Position numbers and translations under genes: made by a program
The notes under the pieces: generated by a model
Told to the model about the DNA's origin: nothing
Seen by the model: only the letters and a program-made list of their open reading frames with translations
The model's database searches: none
Shown: positions 47,455-60,718 of the stretch, in pieces
Layout: each line of letters begins with the position of its first letter
Position numbering within the stretch: the stretch's first letter is position 1
Source of the DNA: Apoda limacodes
Taxonomy: Eukaryota > Arthropoda > Insecta > Lepidoptera > Limacodidae
Length of the DNA stretch: 64,000 nt
NCBI GenBank assembly: GCA_946406115.1
Contig: OX291561.1
Coordinates: 9,726,273 to 9,790,272 of the forward strand
Direction: 5' to 3'

Positions 47455-47490
47455 CGCGCACACACATACCTACACACACACACACACACA
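47455..47490. repeat. (CA)n-rich microsatellite
   Basis: A CG/CA dinucleotide run with an interruption (CGCGCGCGCACACACATACC then ACACACACAC). Confidence 0.8.
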
Positions 47491-47821
47491 TTTTTGTTTT
47501 TATTTCCATTTATTATTATATACAAGTATCTTTAAGTAAGTAAGTAGTGTATCCGGCTGCTGTGCAGAGGGGAGTGGGTTTGGTCTGAACAAACATTTAT
47601 GTGATATACGTTTGTGTCTGTCTTGAGTCTGGGAGTATTTATGTATGATACGTATTTTTTTGCAAAAAAAAGTAATATATTAACTTTAAACTAAAATAAT
47701 CAAAGATCAGTAAAATAATCATATCGATTTGGCAAGCATTTAAAAACAAAAAGAAAAAACAAACATGTTAGATAGGACGTTGTTAACGCGTTATAACGCC
47801 TTAGTCCATGTAGGGTCCTCC

Positions 47822-47848
47822 TATATATATATATATATATATATATGT
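47822..47848. repeat. (TA)n microsatellite
   Basis: About 13 TA units in the GPCR intron. Confidence 0.85.
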
Positions 47849-48437
47849 TTGTATTTGTATCCGTTGTCTGGTATCCATAACAAAAGCTTTATGAACTTTG
47901 AGGCCAGACGGCGCTGTGTGTGTTATGTCCAAACATATTTACTATTATTATTATAATATTCTTTTCAAAAATATGTATACGTACCCATATATACCGCTGA
48001 CCTAATTTTATATAAAAACACCGTATCTCCAGTGCAGGTACCATGGATATCTGTAACCGGTGTATTTATATAACAACTTTATTCTCACATTATAAGCGGC
48101 AAGATTACGTAACAGATGAGTGCTAACTACCCGCCCACCGTGACAGGACAGTATCGGTGCTAAGAGGGTGGCCCCTTATGCGCCCGTCATACCTCCATCA
48201 AGCGATATACGGAAGGAGCTACGCCGATATGCCCTGATACAATTTATAATAATATAATATAATGTTATAATATATTTCAACACGTGAATCAGGTAAAATA
48301 TCTTTTCCGGACGTTTCCGCTCGATTAATAAATTTCAATGAATTGTTTATTAACATTATGATCGCTACCAATGTGTATTTATATGTATGTAAAAATATAT
48401 ACAATATATAACAAAGAGCTACTTAAATGTTTCTTAC

Positions 48438-48541
48438 CTAACATCCTTATGATGACCTTTCTGGATTTAGCCTGTCTGGTTTCACCGTGGACGTGTCCGT
48501 ATAAAATACCCATCTTTGTTTTTTCTAAGACTCGTGTTGAC
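48438..48541 (-). CDS. neuropeptide GPCR exon encoding intracellular loop 3
   Basis: A 104-nt exon between a GTTTTTCAG acceptor and a GTAAGA donor. It reads STRVLEKTKMGILYGHVHGE, then TRQAKSRKVIIRML, and joins the next exon as [11 protein letters not shown]. Basic residues next to TM6 (KSRKVIIRML) are typical of the G-protein-contacting loop. The preceding intron and the exons for TM1-TM5 were not found in 48542-64000, so they lie upstream or escaped notice. Confidence 0.82.
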
Positions 48542-48905
48542 CTGAAAAACATTAAGGTCATTGATTAGGTCTATATTCCATTTTACATAGCATGGTGCGG
48601 CAAACACGAGATCTTTTATTATGGTGACCATAATAAAGTGTATGAATATGTTCTTTTTCGACATTACACACAGCGCCGTCTGGTCCCAAACTAAGAGCAA
48701 AGCTTATGCTATAAATACATTACACAAATACATATTTTTTTTTGTAAATAAAGAAAATATTATACATAGAAAACATCCAGTCTCAAGACAAATAATAAAT
48801 GTATGTCTTTTGCGGGAATCAAAACCTTACCCTCGATTCAGAATTATATTCTTCTTTCAGAAACAAATTAAAAAAATGCTACGCCCCCTACTATGTAAAA
48901 TCTAA

Positions 48906-50339
48906 TGTAGCCGGTATTGAGAACAATATGTATTTACCATTAAGCTATTATGTTTATGTCGCAACCGAATTATAGAATTCGCTGTTTTGCACAACGGCTA
49001 GCCATTTTATAAAACAGATATGTTTTGTTTTACGGCGAATCAACGTTTAGATGGATTGTCGTTGCAATATGTTCGTTAATTATACAATACGGCTTTAGCT
49101 ATAATATAATCAAGTTGTATTAAACAAATGTATCTTAGGAACGCTCAAGGACAAAAAAAAGTTAGGTGGCGACAGAGCCGAGCGAAGCATTATTATAATC
49201 TTACAGTACTACCAAAGTACGTATAGCGCGTGCAGCCACTGCACCAGTAAGAAGGTTAACTGGAACACAAACCTTAGATGTAACATTAAACGTTATTGTT
49301 AGAATGATTTAATTAACGACATCTTTTAGTTTTATACGTTTAATTAAATTAAACAATTTAAGTGGTGGTCGTTGTTTATATTTTGTGTTACTATTTGGTT
49401 TTTAAGTTTTATTTAGTTACTTATTTATTCACAAGTAACCTTTTTGTTTCTTTCAGGAGAGTTGTTTGTGTTGTTTATACCTTCTCATAGATTTAGGCCA
49501 GGGCATAATATGTATAATATGTGTCAATTACTAAATCAAGCGTATTGTAAAGTCAAATAATGTTACTATAAGTCGAAGACTTTTTACAACAAACACATGA
49601 AGCAACTTTGTTAATATCGGTTTTCCAATATTTCCAGATAATAGAATTACGACGCCTAGTTGTCATTTTTCTTTATTTGTCAAGAATATATTTACACTTA
49701 GGTACACCTAAATAACACACTTCAAATATAGGTCGATACCTACTTCTTGTAAACTAATATAAATATAAAACTGAAACAATAATTTACGCGAATCAAAAGC
49801 AACTCGTCGCTATGAAGGTCGTTAGTAATGTGTTAAATTTATTTTAAAACGAAATATACAATTTAACGTACAAACATTGAAAGTTACTTACTCCTGACCT
49901 CAATTAAGAGCCCTACCAAATAAAGTCTATTATTTTATGTAACGTGTATAAATGTATGTTGCTTTTTAACCATGGAATAATATAAACGCCAACTTAGCTA
50001 GCTGAGTTCAAATGTGTTTTATCTTACAATAAATAATACTATTTTTAATTATCAACAAATGAGAGCGCATTCAGCTCTCGGTTCGTTTATTATGCGTGCG
50101 CGAAACATAGTTTAAAGCCGCTTAAACAGGACTGCGCAAATATTCTCAAAATTAACCCAAGCGCTTTAGCAACATCGAGCATAAAGCGATTTATACGCTA
50201 GTTGGAACTGTGCCGGCTCTCCTATTATTTTTAATATTTAACGCTTAAGGCCATATTTCATAATTAAGTTAATTTTTGAATGTGTTAAATTAAAAGTTTA
50301 ATCACCACCATTATACTCACGTCACCAGCGAGCTGTGTG
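48906..50339. other. non-coding stretch without recognised features
   Basis: AT-rich sequence upstream of the visible GPCR exons and probably intronic. No exon, RNA gene or repeat was recognised. Confidence 0.4.
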
Positions 50340-50425
50340 GTGGTCGACAGCCGCTTCCATACCGCACCGCCTCACCGCAACGATGCTAACCGTTTGGCGC
50401 GAGTTGATCTACTTTATACACCTAT
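50340..50425 (+). repeat. dispersed repeat shared with 42620-42705
   Basis: Second copy of the CCGCAACGATGCTAACCGTT repeat, ending where the hAT-like MITE begins. Confidence 0.65.
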
Positions 50426-50427
50426 AG

Positions 50428-50790
50428 CAGGGTTGCCAGACGTCCTGATTTTGGCGGGACGTCCCGATTTTTAAATTAAAATGAAATGTCCTGCGTGGGA
50501 CAGGCTCAATCCCGCTTTTCGGGTATAACTTGACCGCGCGTGCAGCGTACTGACTCAACTATTTAACGATAGGGTAAATCTGATTTAAAATATCATATTT
50601 TACATTTTCTATGTATATTTTTACTAGGTTACTTATCTATTGTCACGTAAACGTAATTTGAACTCAAATAAATATATAAATAATCATACATTTTGATTAT
50701 ATACTTTTTTTATACTATTTCCCGCTTTCGACGAAAGAATCCCGCTTTTTTCACTCAAAAAGTTCCTAAATCCCGACTTGACAAAAAAAA
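50428..50790 (+). mobile_element. non-autonomous hAT-like element
   Basis: It opens with CAGGGTTGCCAGACGTCCTG, the same type of terminus as the hAT-like element at 1798. It shares CGGGA/TCCCG-rich wording on both sides (GGCGGGACGTCCCG at the left, CTAAATCCCGACTTGACA at the right). The right terminus is degraded and the end is approximate. No transposase frame is present. Confidence 0.5.
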
Positions 50791-51239
50791 ATTCACGCAA
50801 ATTCACGGCGCTTTCGACCTTTTGGTTACTTTAGATAGCTTCTATAATTGCACGTATGTATGTTTGTACGGCATGGTATTGGTAGTAATAAAATTATAAA
50901 TTAAATTAGTTAGTTTTTAGTATTTTACTACAAAACTATGCATTTTAGAAAAAAAAAAACAAAAAGTGCAAAATTGTAGAACAAAATATTTGCAACCGAT
51001 AAAGACTTTTGATTTGCCCAACGATGTTAAATATTTGTCAAAAAAATGAAAGATTCATATTACATACATAATAATAATAATTTACTCAATAATTTGTTCC
51101 CATTGGGTATAGCGTGTGAAATTTAAAAGCATATAACGTTCCTCAAGCAATTAAATACAAAATAAATTATTCAAATCGGACTGGTACTCGTAGTTCTAGA
51201 GATTAGCGCGTTCAAACAAGCAAACAAACTCTTTACCTT

Positions 51240-52020
51240 CGTTTATTTATTTATCATAACACTGTTTCGCAATAAAATACAATAGATGGACTCAATGCCC
51301 TAGGCAATATCTACCAGTCGACCTTAGGGTCATGCAGAAAGCTTAAGGTAGTTGTTTAAGTAGGAACAGTTAATATCTATTAACATTAACGTAACATACA
51401 GTATAGGGTTTGAATTCATAAATTTAATAAATACATAGATACATATATTTAAATATACATACATCCACATACATAAATATATATAAATACGTATTTAAAT
51501 AGGTACATAAATAATTATAGGTACTGCATATGATTAATTGAAAAGTATTTATAAAATTCTTAAACTTATTTCGGGAAGGCGTTTTCTTTTTATTTATAGG
51601 AAGCGCGTTCCAGAGTAGTGCTGCCTGAATGGTAGAAGAATTGGAAATAAAATCAGTACGATGTGAAGGTAAACGTAGTAACATGTTAGAGGAAGAACGA
51701 AGCTCTCTGTCGTGAGAACAGTGAAGATATTGAAACATTTTTTTTAAATAGGCCCCTGTGAAAGAATGAGAATTATTTATTATCGTATAAAGAAAACATA
51801 GAATTCTAACATATCTGCGTTTAACATATGGGTAGCCAGCCAAGCTGAGTAGGGTATTGGTAAATGTGATCAAATTTCAAGTTGAATGCGGTCAAGTTGA
51901 AAATAAATCGAGACGTTCAAGTTTATTGAGATGATTTTGGGTCAGATCCAAATAACAAACGTCAGCATAATCAATAATGGGAATGATTAGAGTTTTTACT
52001 AGAAAGATTTTGGTTTTTGA
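51240..52020 (-). pseudogene. LINE 3' part (jockey/CR1-like): ORF2 C-terminus and tail
   Basis: The minus-strand frame 51873-51540 reads YVRILCFLYTIINN, then CSHDRELRSSSNMLLRLPSH and ALLWNALP. This is the C-terminal region after the RT in jockey/CR1-like LINEs. The tail at 51330-51250 matches the GGTAGAGAATGCC-type tail at 44880. It is truncated upstream of about 52020. Confidence 0.7.
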
Positions 52021-52049
52021 TGGCAGCTGGAAAGGTTAGTTAATATTAG

Positions 52050-53930
52050 TGTTTCATTTTTAACAGACATTGGTCAGTTTTTATAAGTATTAATTTCTGT
52101 TCCTTCAAAGAAATTAGTAAATCTGTTATTCCATTTTAAAGGTGTTGTTTTAATCAATCTAAAGATTTTTTTAATTTAACGTAATTTAAAGCTTTGTGGT
52201 AACTTCATATAAATGTCATCGTATAAATTTTTATATAAAAATGCAGTTTTAATATGAATTGCTGCTATTGGGAACATTGTTCTTAAGGTATTGGTATTTA
52301 TCACTGGACTAAATGTTTTATTATAGTCAATTCCTTCTTTTTGCTGACTAACTCTTGCGACTATTCTTGCTTTAAAGCGACCGCGTTCTTTAATATTTAA
52401 AACCCATTTTGCTCACAATATATTATTATTTTTTTTGCTTCTTTTTTGTTTATTGAATGCCATGTTTTTTTATTTCAATGATTGCACCTCTTCATGTATC
52501 GCCTTTTCCCATTTGATTTTGTCTAGACCAAATGTAGCTTCCTTATATGTCAAGTATACGAAATCAGGATGTTTCTCTTACTAGACTTAGCTCATCTTCC
52601 TCAATCTCAATTGTATTATTCTGACCATTATTGGACATTTCAATCATATTCAATTCAGAAATCTCTTCTTGTTTTTGTTCCACTTCTTTGAAACTTTTAA
52701 AACAATTACTTTTGTCTTCGTTTAATAACTGTCGTATATCAAAATTTTTTTTATTGATTTTAGAATGAGAATCATTTGTTTTTTGCTTTGCTTTTAATAT
52801 TACATATCTTCCTAAAATCACATGCCCTTTTTCAGCATTCCATTATCTGTGCCCCGTAGTAGCATATCCAACCATGATAAATTTTTTGCTTCTAGGTTCT
52901 AGTTTTTTTAGGTATCCTAAGTTCTAAGGCATAAGGAATACTTGCAAAACATTAAATGTTTTTAAGGTATGGGTTTTTATTTGTCCACGCTTCGTATATA
53001 TGATCCACATGAAGGCAACCAATTAAGTAGATAAGAAGCTGTCAATACGGCTTCACCCCACATTTCATTTTTAAGGCTCGATTCAAACAGTAAAGCTCCG
53101 CCTTCCCGTTTAGTTGAGGCATGTAAGGAATAGTGTAATCTAATTTTATTCCTTTTTTTTGACTCCACATTTTAAGAGCACGACCAGTGTACTTTCCTCC
53201 ATTGTCGCATCGTATAATTTAAACTTTTTTATCATTTGCTCGTTCAAATTCAATAATACATTCTTTTGAAATTTCTGAAACTACATGTTTATTTCTTATT
53301 AAGTAAGTTTTCAAGTGTGTATAGTCATCAAGTATGGTAACAAAATATTTTATACCATCCCATGTTTCTTCTCCTATATTACACACATCTATGTGAATTA
53401 TTTCCAACTTTCTGATTGCTTTATTTCTCGTGTAAAACGGCTTTCTAGTTTGCTCTAATACAAATTTCACATTTTAAAATATTTACTTTTCATGGTCAAA
53501 ATAACGGACGGTATCGTCTGCAACTTTTAACATTTTTATAAACTTCCATTTAACTTACATTTTACCAAACTACTGACTAGTTTGTAAAAAGAACTTCTCC
53601 ACCGTTCTTTGTAACATGATTTACGGACATAAGATTTTGAGTCAAGCTTGGCACAAACAAAGCTTTTTCCAATGTTACACCTTGACCAACAAAATTTTCT
53701 TTGGCCTTGTGTCACCGTCTTTTGCATTTAATAAATGATGCACATGTTTTTTATCTATTAACGTGATTATAAGTGCTTGTGCTTCAGCATATTTTCTTTT
53801 CCAATAAATTTTTCTAATATCATCATTACTCGATACACTCGACATTATTTCGTACAATCCTTTTGCTTGAAACATAATTTTGATTTTTCAAATATTATAT
53901 GATTCGGCATTCGGGCATTTCGCCATTTTT
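52050..53930 (-). pseudogene. Ty1/copia retrotransposon gag-pol, decayed
   Basis: In minus-strand order: a gag segment at 53875-53700 (KYAEAQALIITLIDKKHVHH); a protease/spacer remnant at 53700-53540; and the integrase start at 53470-53220 (LEIIHIDVCNIGEETWDGIK, FVTILDDYTH), where the D of HIDVC and the DD of DDYTH are the expected catalytic positions. The integrase end follows at 53168-52980 (NEMWGEAVLTASYLLNWLP). A spacer comes next, and then a degraded RT start at 52540-52200 (KARIVARVSQQKEGIDYNKT). Stops separate all blocks. No LTR was identified. Confidence 0.78.
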
Positions 53931-54214
53931 ACTTTTTTTAAACGGCTATTTTTTTTATAACGGCTCAAATAAATATACAGTAACAATACACAATTAGGTA
54001 AATAGGTAGCAGAAGCTGTGTTATGGGAGGCAATGAGTTCCATGTTCCATGTTCCGGTTGTAGCATTTTATAGGAAAGCGGTAGTATAGAGTGAACAGTG
54101 GACTTCGTAAGTATATGTGTTTGTGTCTGTGTGTGTGTGGCAAAATTTAAACTCAGATATTATTAAAAAATAAATGACTTTTAAATAGCACTTTTGAAGC
54201 GTTAGTTTTATTAT

Positions 54215-54290
54215 TAATTTAAAAAATTACCACCGGTTCGGAATGATTTACTAGCGAGAAGTACCGGCAAGAAACTCAGAAGGTTATCTT
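54215..54290 (+). repeat. retroelement 3' fragment (ACCGGCAAGAAACTCAG type)
   Basis: CCACCGGTTCGGAATG followed by TACCGGCAAGAAACTCAGAA resembles a LINE 3' region common in Lepidoptera. It is too short to assign. Confidence 0.45.
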
Positions 54291-54991
54291 TTATATTTTT
54301 TTAATTATTATATAGTCTTACACTAGGTAAAAATATAACATACAATATATTTAATAAAAAAAATACGAATGCCCCAATACAAACACAAATCGATTAAGTT
54401 CTAATTTTTCTAAGCGTTTTTATCTATTATGTATTCGTCAACCTTGTAATAGCATTTCTCCGTTAAACTATCTTTGATATATATTTTAAATTTGAGGGTA
54501 AATTAACCAAATGCTCTGGTATTTTAGTGTAGAAAATATACTTTGTATTGCGAAAAACCAAATTATCCTTATTCCTTGTATTAACACTGGGTCACATAAT
54601 ATATACTATACTAAGAATCATACTAACAATATCATATTTATTGTTTAGTTTTAAAAATACATAGCAATTAGTTATTCAAACAATGAAAATGAAAAAAACA
54701 ATGTATTTTAATACGTCTATAACTGTTGGAATAAATTTAAAGAAACCAACTCAATCATTTCGAAGTCTCAAACTACGTTAAAGAAAAAATGAACAATAAA
54801 CTCCCCAGACAGAGAAAGTTTGAAAAAAATAAAATTTATTAGATTCCCTTCGAGTATAAATAAACCCGCAATAAAATTGATCAGTGTCTTAGTAAACACT
54901 TCAATTTACATCAAATCCCTATTTTTACCGAAAACAAGCAAAGATTGATGATGGATCAACAAAAGCAAAGAGGCAAATCAGTAATTTATTG

Positions 54992-55009
54992 CTATATATA
55001 TATATATAT
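54992..55009. repeat. (TA)n microsatellite
   Basis: About nine TA units. Confidence 0.8.
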
Positions 55010-55930
55010 TAGTACGTTTTAATAAAATAAATGTAGTAAAAACAGATGCTTTTATTCGCATCGCTATTATTAGATATACATGTGTTTGTACATATGTTCC
55101 TCATGCGTAATTTTCCATAATGACCTTTAGAAAGTTTCCGTTCGTAAGGAATTTAACACATTGTTAGGCACATTCTTCTGTTTGTTTTTAAAAAGTTTAA
55201 AGAGGGTTCCGTACCGTAGCTGAGCTATACGAAACGCTAATGAAAAACTATAGCTTAGCTACTAATTATATTAATAGAAGAAGTAAAAAATAGGTACACT
55301 AACTTGCGTCACCGGGCTTTTTGGTCCCATACTTAAGCTATGTCATGCCGATAAGTGCTTTATAGGAACCCTCTTGAAGAGCAAGGTATTTTCTGGAGCT
55401 GTCATCGCAGGCAAAGGATTTGATTTATGTCAGGGCTAAAAGTACCCTGATACGTAACGTAACGTTAACTCTCATAAGATTGTAGCCGTGACGCACTCAT
55501 CTTGGGTCCTTGTCATGCGCGTTGGTCGCTCGGATCACGTAAGAAAAACCGTCTGAACTGACTTTGGTTTCACATTTCGGTAAAAGTGAATTACACAAAA
55601 GACTTGTTTCACAATTCATGATATTACTTACGTGATTATGAATAATAAAGCTTAAAGTCTATCATTTATCAAGACAAACAATGCTATGGAGAGAAAACAT
55701 ATTGGCTCTTTTGACGTTAAAAAAAACATTTTATAGGTAATCAAGTTCTTACAATTATTTTAAGTAAACGTTTACGATAATAGATCAGCTGTTAATATTA
55801 ATGACAAATGAAATGTTCCGCCTATGAATTAAAATTTAACAAACTTCTTGGTGGTGATAACGTAATAAAAAAAAACTTTTAAGGTACTATAAAGAAAAAA
55901 GAAGTAAATAGTTAAGAGGTTAAGAGGCGG
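55000..55930 (+). repeat. local duplication, copy 1
   Basis: It matches 59040-59990 over most of its length. Shared phrases include AGAGGGTTCCGT, AGGATTTGATT, GATACGTAACGTAA, GTTAACTCTCAT, CTGAACTGACTTTGG, AAAGACTTGTTTCA and ATCAAGACAAACAATGCTAT, in the same order and spacing. A detached 3' part at 57950-58100 matches 63850-64000. Confidence 0.75.
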
Positions 55931-55959
55931 CACAAATCCAGACACATTTTTCATACAAC

Positions 55960-56035
55960 GAAGTACCTCTACCCAAAGGTTGTCTGGAAGAATTTGCTTA
56001 ATAGCGATAAGACCGCCTTAATTGTACTCTACCAA
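55960..56035 (+). mobile_element. fragment of the CTACCCAAAGGTTGYCTGGA retroelement end
   Basis: It is related to 37457-37510 and breaks duplication copy 1. Confidence 0.55.
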
Positions 56036-56534
56036 TCTGCATTAACACAGCTTTGGGGATGACTGTCAGGAGTTTAACAGATAGCAGAAAAGTTCCAAAC
56101 TAGCTAACAAATATAGAATAACTCCTAGATACATACTATAAGAACTCTTAAAATGACAGCAACCTTGTATGTTAACTATTCCTTTCAAAAATATTTACCG
56201 TTACCAAGAGGCGGTAACAGGAAAGGACGTTACATGATACATGCGCTTAACTAAATTCAATCAAATCGGCTTAGCGGTTTAGCTGTACCTCTGCGCGCTA
56301 ATTCAACTAACACTTGACGTTTTTAAAGTAGTTGTGTCCTTGCAACCTTATATCAAATGTCATTCTAAACCCCTTAAGGGTTCAGTCGAATTCAAATAAC
56401 CCTCTATGCGCTATAGCTGACTTCATTTGACGTTCGGTTAAGCGGTTTAGCCTTGAATATTGGTATAGGTTTTTTTACATAAACATTTTACTCTAAAAAA
56501 ATGTATAAAAAATACGAAAAATAATAATAATTAA

Positions 56535-56537
<3 letters not shown>

Positions 56538-56565
<28 letters not shown>

Positions 56566-56640
56566 TAGCTGTCCCGGCGAACGTTGTTCCGCTGCCGTCC
56601 CTCTGTACCCGGCGAAAATGAATCAGGAGGAATTGAATCA
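56538..56640 (+). repeat. (TA)n run followed by a TAGCTGTCCCGGCGAACGTT repeat start
   Basis: A TA microsatellite leads into CTAGCTGTCCCGGCGAACGT, a repeat opening common in lepidopteran genomes. The class of the element is not clear from this sequence. Sequence after it to about 57950 shows no coding. Confidence 0.5.
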
Positions 56641-59039
56641 CTACAACCCTTTTACAATAGATGGTGCGCCAGTGTTTTAAATAAGAGAAACAACATTCGC
56701 GTGGTCAACAAGTATTGAATAAAAATACTTTTATAATTATAGCTTTCAAAGAAATGTATGATGTACATGATACATATATTTTATTAGTGTATTCTTTGTA
56801 TTAGCCGCACGGCTAAAAGAACTCATGCGGTAAAATAAATAGAAATAACAACATTTTTTCGTATGACAATAAAGACACTATTCATCCTGTGATACCAATA
56901 ATTGTAAAAGAAAGTACGAGTGATATGTTTGTTTGTAAGCTTAACGTTGCTGCGGAGCAACAAATTGATATGATTTTTGGGTCTTAAATTGTAAAAGAGA
57001 TGGAGTAGGACATAGACACATTTTTATTGCGGAAAATCAAAAGTTACCACAGAAATAACTATAGTTGCTAAGGCAAACTTTTTTACTTTTTTTTTATTTA
57101 ATTTAAGTGAGGTATCGCTCAGTGAATAACAGTAATCATCTTAGCTGCTTTAGACGCATTTGGAAGTGAAAAATCTATATAATTCATTAATTTAAAAATT
57201 AATGGTTACGAATAATAAAATTCCTTGCTGTTGTTACCTACATAATTAAGCTACTTTGAAGATTATAGCCTGTACAATAATATGATAATTTCAATTGTAA
57301 TGATTTTGAAGTGGTGATTTCGAATAAAAAACTATCGAGCCAAAATTATCGAATTATTTTTCTGACTTGACAAAGTCAAGAAGAAAAACTGAAAATACAT
57401 GAGGTTCAGTTTCAGATTGGTTGCTTTTATAGTCGATTTGTATTCTGTAATGAAAAAGTACACATTTTTCAATGCCTCACCTTAAGAGGCTGTATGCTAC
57501 CAAAATTTTTTTTGCCAAAGGTTTTTCCAGATCTGCTGAGGATATACGACTGAATTTCAATGCCTATGTTCTTCGAGATACGGTTCAAACCCTGACAAAC
57601 GTGATAACTCGATTAATGACCATTTGTTCGATTAAAAAAAAATCATAAACTAAACCCTTTTTACTGTTGTTTTTTTTTTTAAGTTTTGGAACAGAAATCT
57701 TCAAAGATTTTTAATAACATTGATTTATAATAAACTATTAATTTATTTCATGGATTTCCATAAAAATCTTAGTGAGTTGAAATGTTAGCTGTACTTATCA
57801 CGCACGCTTAGTCGCGTCATCTTTGTTTTTACTCAAGTTTTCTGTCACGTAGTACTGCCTTTTGAGGGCTTTTTGGTAGAAATTGCGCGCTGGAAACCGA
57901 ATATAAAGAGGGCGCAGCTACGGGCTGAAGCTAGCATGTAAATTGAGACATATTTTAGAATTTTTTGTAAAGAAAAAAAACATAAAACGTAAACGAGGTT
58001 TTATATTAAAATTTATATAAGTCTTGGGATCAGTGATGCGGCTATCGCAAGGGCTTACTGCTGATTGCTCCATAAAGCGTCAGGCTAGAATGAATACAAC
58101 GTTCCAAGCCTTTGAATGAAAAGGAACAGCTTTACAAGGGTTATTTAAAGAAAACAAAAAAATCCGGAAAAAAAGATAAGCAAGGATATTGTTTGCCACA
58201 GACAATTAAGGTATATGCCGAAATGGAACACAAGATTTTCCTTACGTGACAGACTTAAGAATTATTTGTCTATGAGTATTGGGTGGCACTTTTTTATGTT
58301 ATTAACAATATTCAATATGGCAGTCGAACAAAATGGCCGTGATACAAAGAAATTTCAGTACTGTTTTGTTTAAAGGGACGTTAGACGCTTGTGACCTTGC
58401 TGAAGTATAAAGCAAGCTAAAACCATTTCATGCGGGCTTTCAAAAGGTTGATCTTTGGACAGCAAGTTTAATGTTACTTACACGTGCCGCAGCGCGTTTT
58501 TGGTGTTTTTTTTTTCATGTTTTAAATGTATTAAATAATATAGAAATATTGGAAAAAAAATAGTTTTTAATTATTTTTATTTTTTACTTTTGAGTGACGA
58601 ATTTCTGTTTCCGTACCCTAGAAACATCTATACTCGTATCAAAATTTTATACTATCATCAACATAAGAGGCATTTCACCAGTTTCAAATTAACACCTATT
58701 TTTTTTTTTACTTTTTACCAAAAGTTCGAGTTTTAAATTCACTTCATTAATATGGGACCAATTTGCAAAAATAGCCAGTCGAATAAAAAAAAAATCACGT
58801 AAATCGGTTCATAAATAAAAAAGTTATGGCTGAACATCCATAAAAAAAAATATATACAGTCGAATTGAAGAGAGGTTAAAAAGCCAAGAGATTACTCGAA
58901 ACAATACAAAGCGATCTAAAAATAGCTTTTGAGTAGTTTCATATTTCGTTTTATTAAATTTTTAAATACGCTTTATACGAACAGGAAATAAAAAATATTC
59001 AATGGCGGCGCATTGGATCGTTGGAATGCCTTTAAGAGG

Positions 59040-59990
59040 GTGATGTAGATCTAATTCTGTGGTACTAACGATGTAGGTACATGCAGATATACTAAAATCA
59101 TTACGTCATACATATTACTATAAAATATATTTGTACATTTATTGTTCAAATTTATAATATGTACGTTTTAAAAGTTTCTGTTTTTTTGTATGGAATTTAA
59201 CATTTGTATAATTTTCACACCACAACTATGATTTTCAGCTAAAACTAGGTTCAGTTTGTGAAAAGTAATCATACCTTATATTGGGAAAATGTTAAAAAAA
59301 TAAACGGTCAAGTGCAAGTCCAAATCCCACGAAGAGGGTTCCGTTTTATAGTAGAGACATCCGAAACACATATGAAAAACTATAACTCACAGCTATTACC
59401 TTGGCAATTTTTGTATACATTCGTCAGCCAGCACACGTGAATAGGTACACTAGCTAGACCATGCGAATTACAGCGTCACCGGGGTTTTTTGCGGCAACTC
59501 GGGACTCGGATGGAGCTCTAGGAAAACCCGCTCGAAGGGCAAGGCATTGTCTGGGTCATTCGTCACAGGCATAGGATTTGATTCATTCGGGGCTAAAAAT
59601 ACTCCGATACGTAACGTAAAGTTAACTCTCATGCGGTCGTGGCTATGTCACACTCATGTTGGGTCCTTCAATTTTTAACACCTGCGTGGGTGACAATGTA
59701 CGTTGGTCGCGTAAGAAAAACCATCTGAACTGACTTTGGCTTCACATAAGGGTTATGATGAATTGCACAAAAGACTTGTTTCATCATCCATGATATTACT
59801 TAAAAGCGATTCTGAAAAATCAAGCTTAAAATCAAATATCTATCAAGACAAACAATGCTATATAGATAAAACATCTTGGCACTTTTGACGTTAAAAAAAT
59901 ACAATTTCTAGGAAATCAAGTACTTACATATATAAGTATATCTTTACGACAGATATAATATCATTTATCTTAAGTCATTTTGTGGGGATT
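59040..59990 (+). repeat. local duplication, copy 2 (5' part)
   Basis: Counterpart of 55000-55930. It is interrupted after about 59990 by BEL/Pao and LINE sequence, and its continuation appears at 63535-64000. Confidence 0.75.
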
Positions 59991-60194
59991 GCGTTCTTGA
60001 AAACATATCTTTGAGATAACCACAGAGGACGTATTTTAAATCAAATTACAATACCTACAGTCGACGATCCCAAACTCACAAGCCGTATTGTTTAGGAATG
60101 AATGAACCATCTAGTTGGTATTCGGATCGGTCGAACTGGTTCATTCTTGCATACTCTGGTGCGTCCGCGCCAGTCACTCATATAATCTTTGGTT

Positions 60195-60718
60195 GAAAGG
60201 TCGCGGCTGTTGTTTTTAGATCTAATTATATATTTTATAGTTATAGTGAACAGAGAAACACAATACAGACATTCACATACACACTAAATACAATGTTTAG
60301 TAAAGATTTATTCAGTTGGACCGCGGCGCATGACAAGCTTAATAGGATTGTCGCTACTCTGGGTGGACCGGCATCTCAGTCAGTCACATATAATCCTTTG
60401 ACAGGTCGCGGCGTATGTACATTGTTTTGATTGTGATAATTTATAATTAAGTTCGGTTCGCGTGAAAAAACCTACACATACACAACTTATACAGACACCA
60501 CACCACATATTCAGACAAAAACATTATACAAATCTATAGCCAAAATTGGGTAAGTCCATGCAATTTTTCTTAAGGCCTACGTTGGCCCAGTTTTTACGAT
60601 CCATACAATCTTACTCAAAAAACGTTATTACAAAAAACATCTGACGCCAAAAGGGGTAAGTTCTTGTAAATTTAGCTTGTGACCTAATTAGTTAAGGCCT
60701 ACGTTGGCCCAGTTTTTA
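60195..60718 (+). repeat. left terminal repeat of a BEL/Pao-type element
   Basis: It shares GAAAGGTCGCGGC, a 110-bp block to CACATACACACTA, and then CATACAATCTTACTCAAAAAA to TTGGCCCAGTTTTTA with 62895-63103. About 300 bp in the middle is present only here, with an internal repeat of GGCCTACGTTGGCCCAG. The true LTR limits are not certain. Confidence 0.55.

Noticed and set aside
48371..48905. Short open frames on both strands around the GPCR loop-3 exon
   Set aside because: Only the 104-nt exon has splice signals and receptor sequence. The rest are chance frames.
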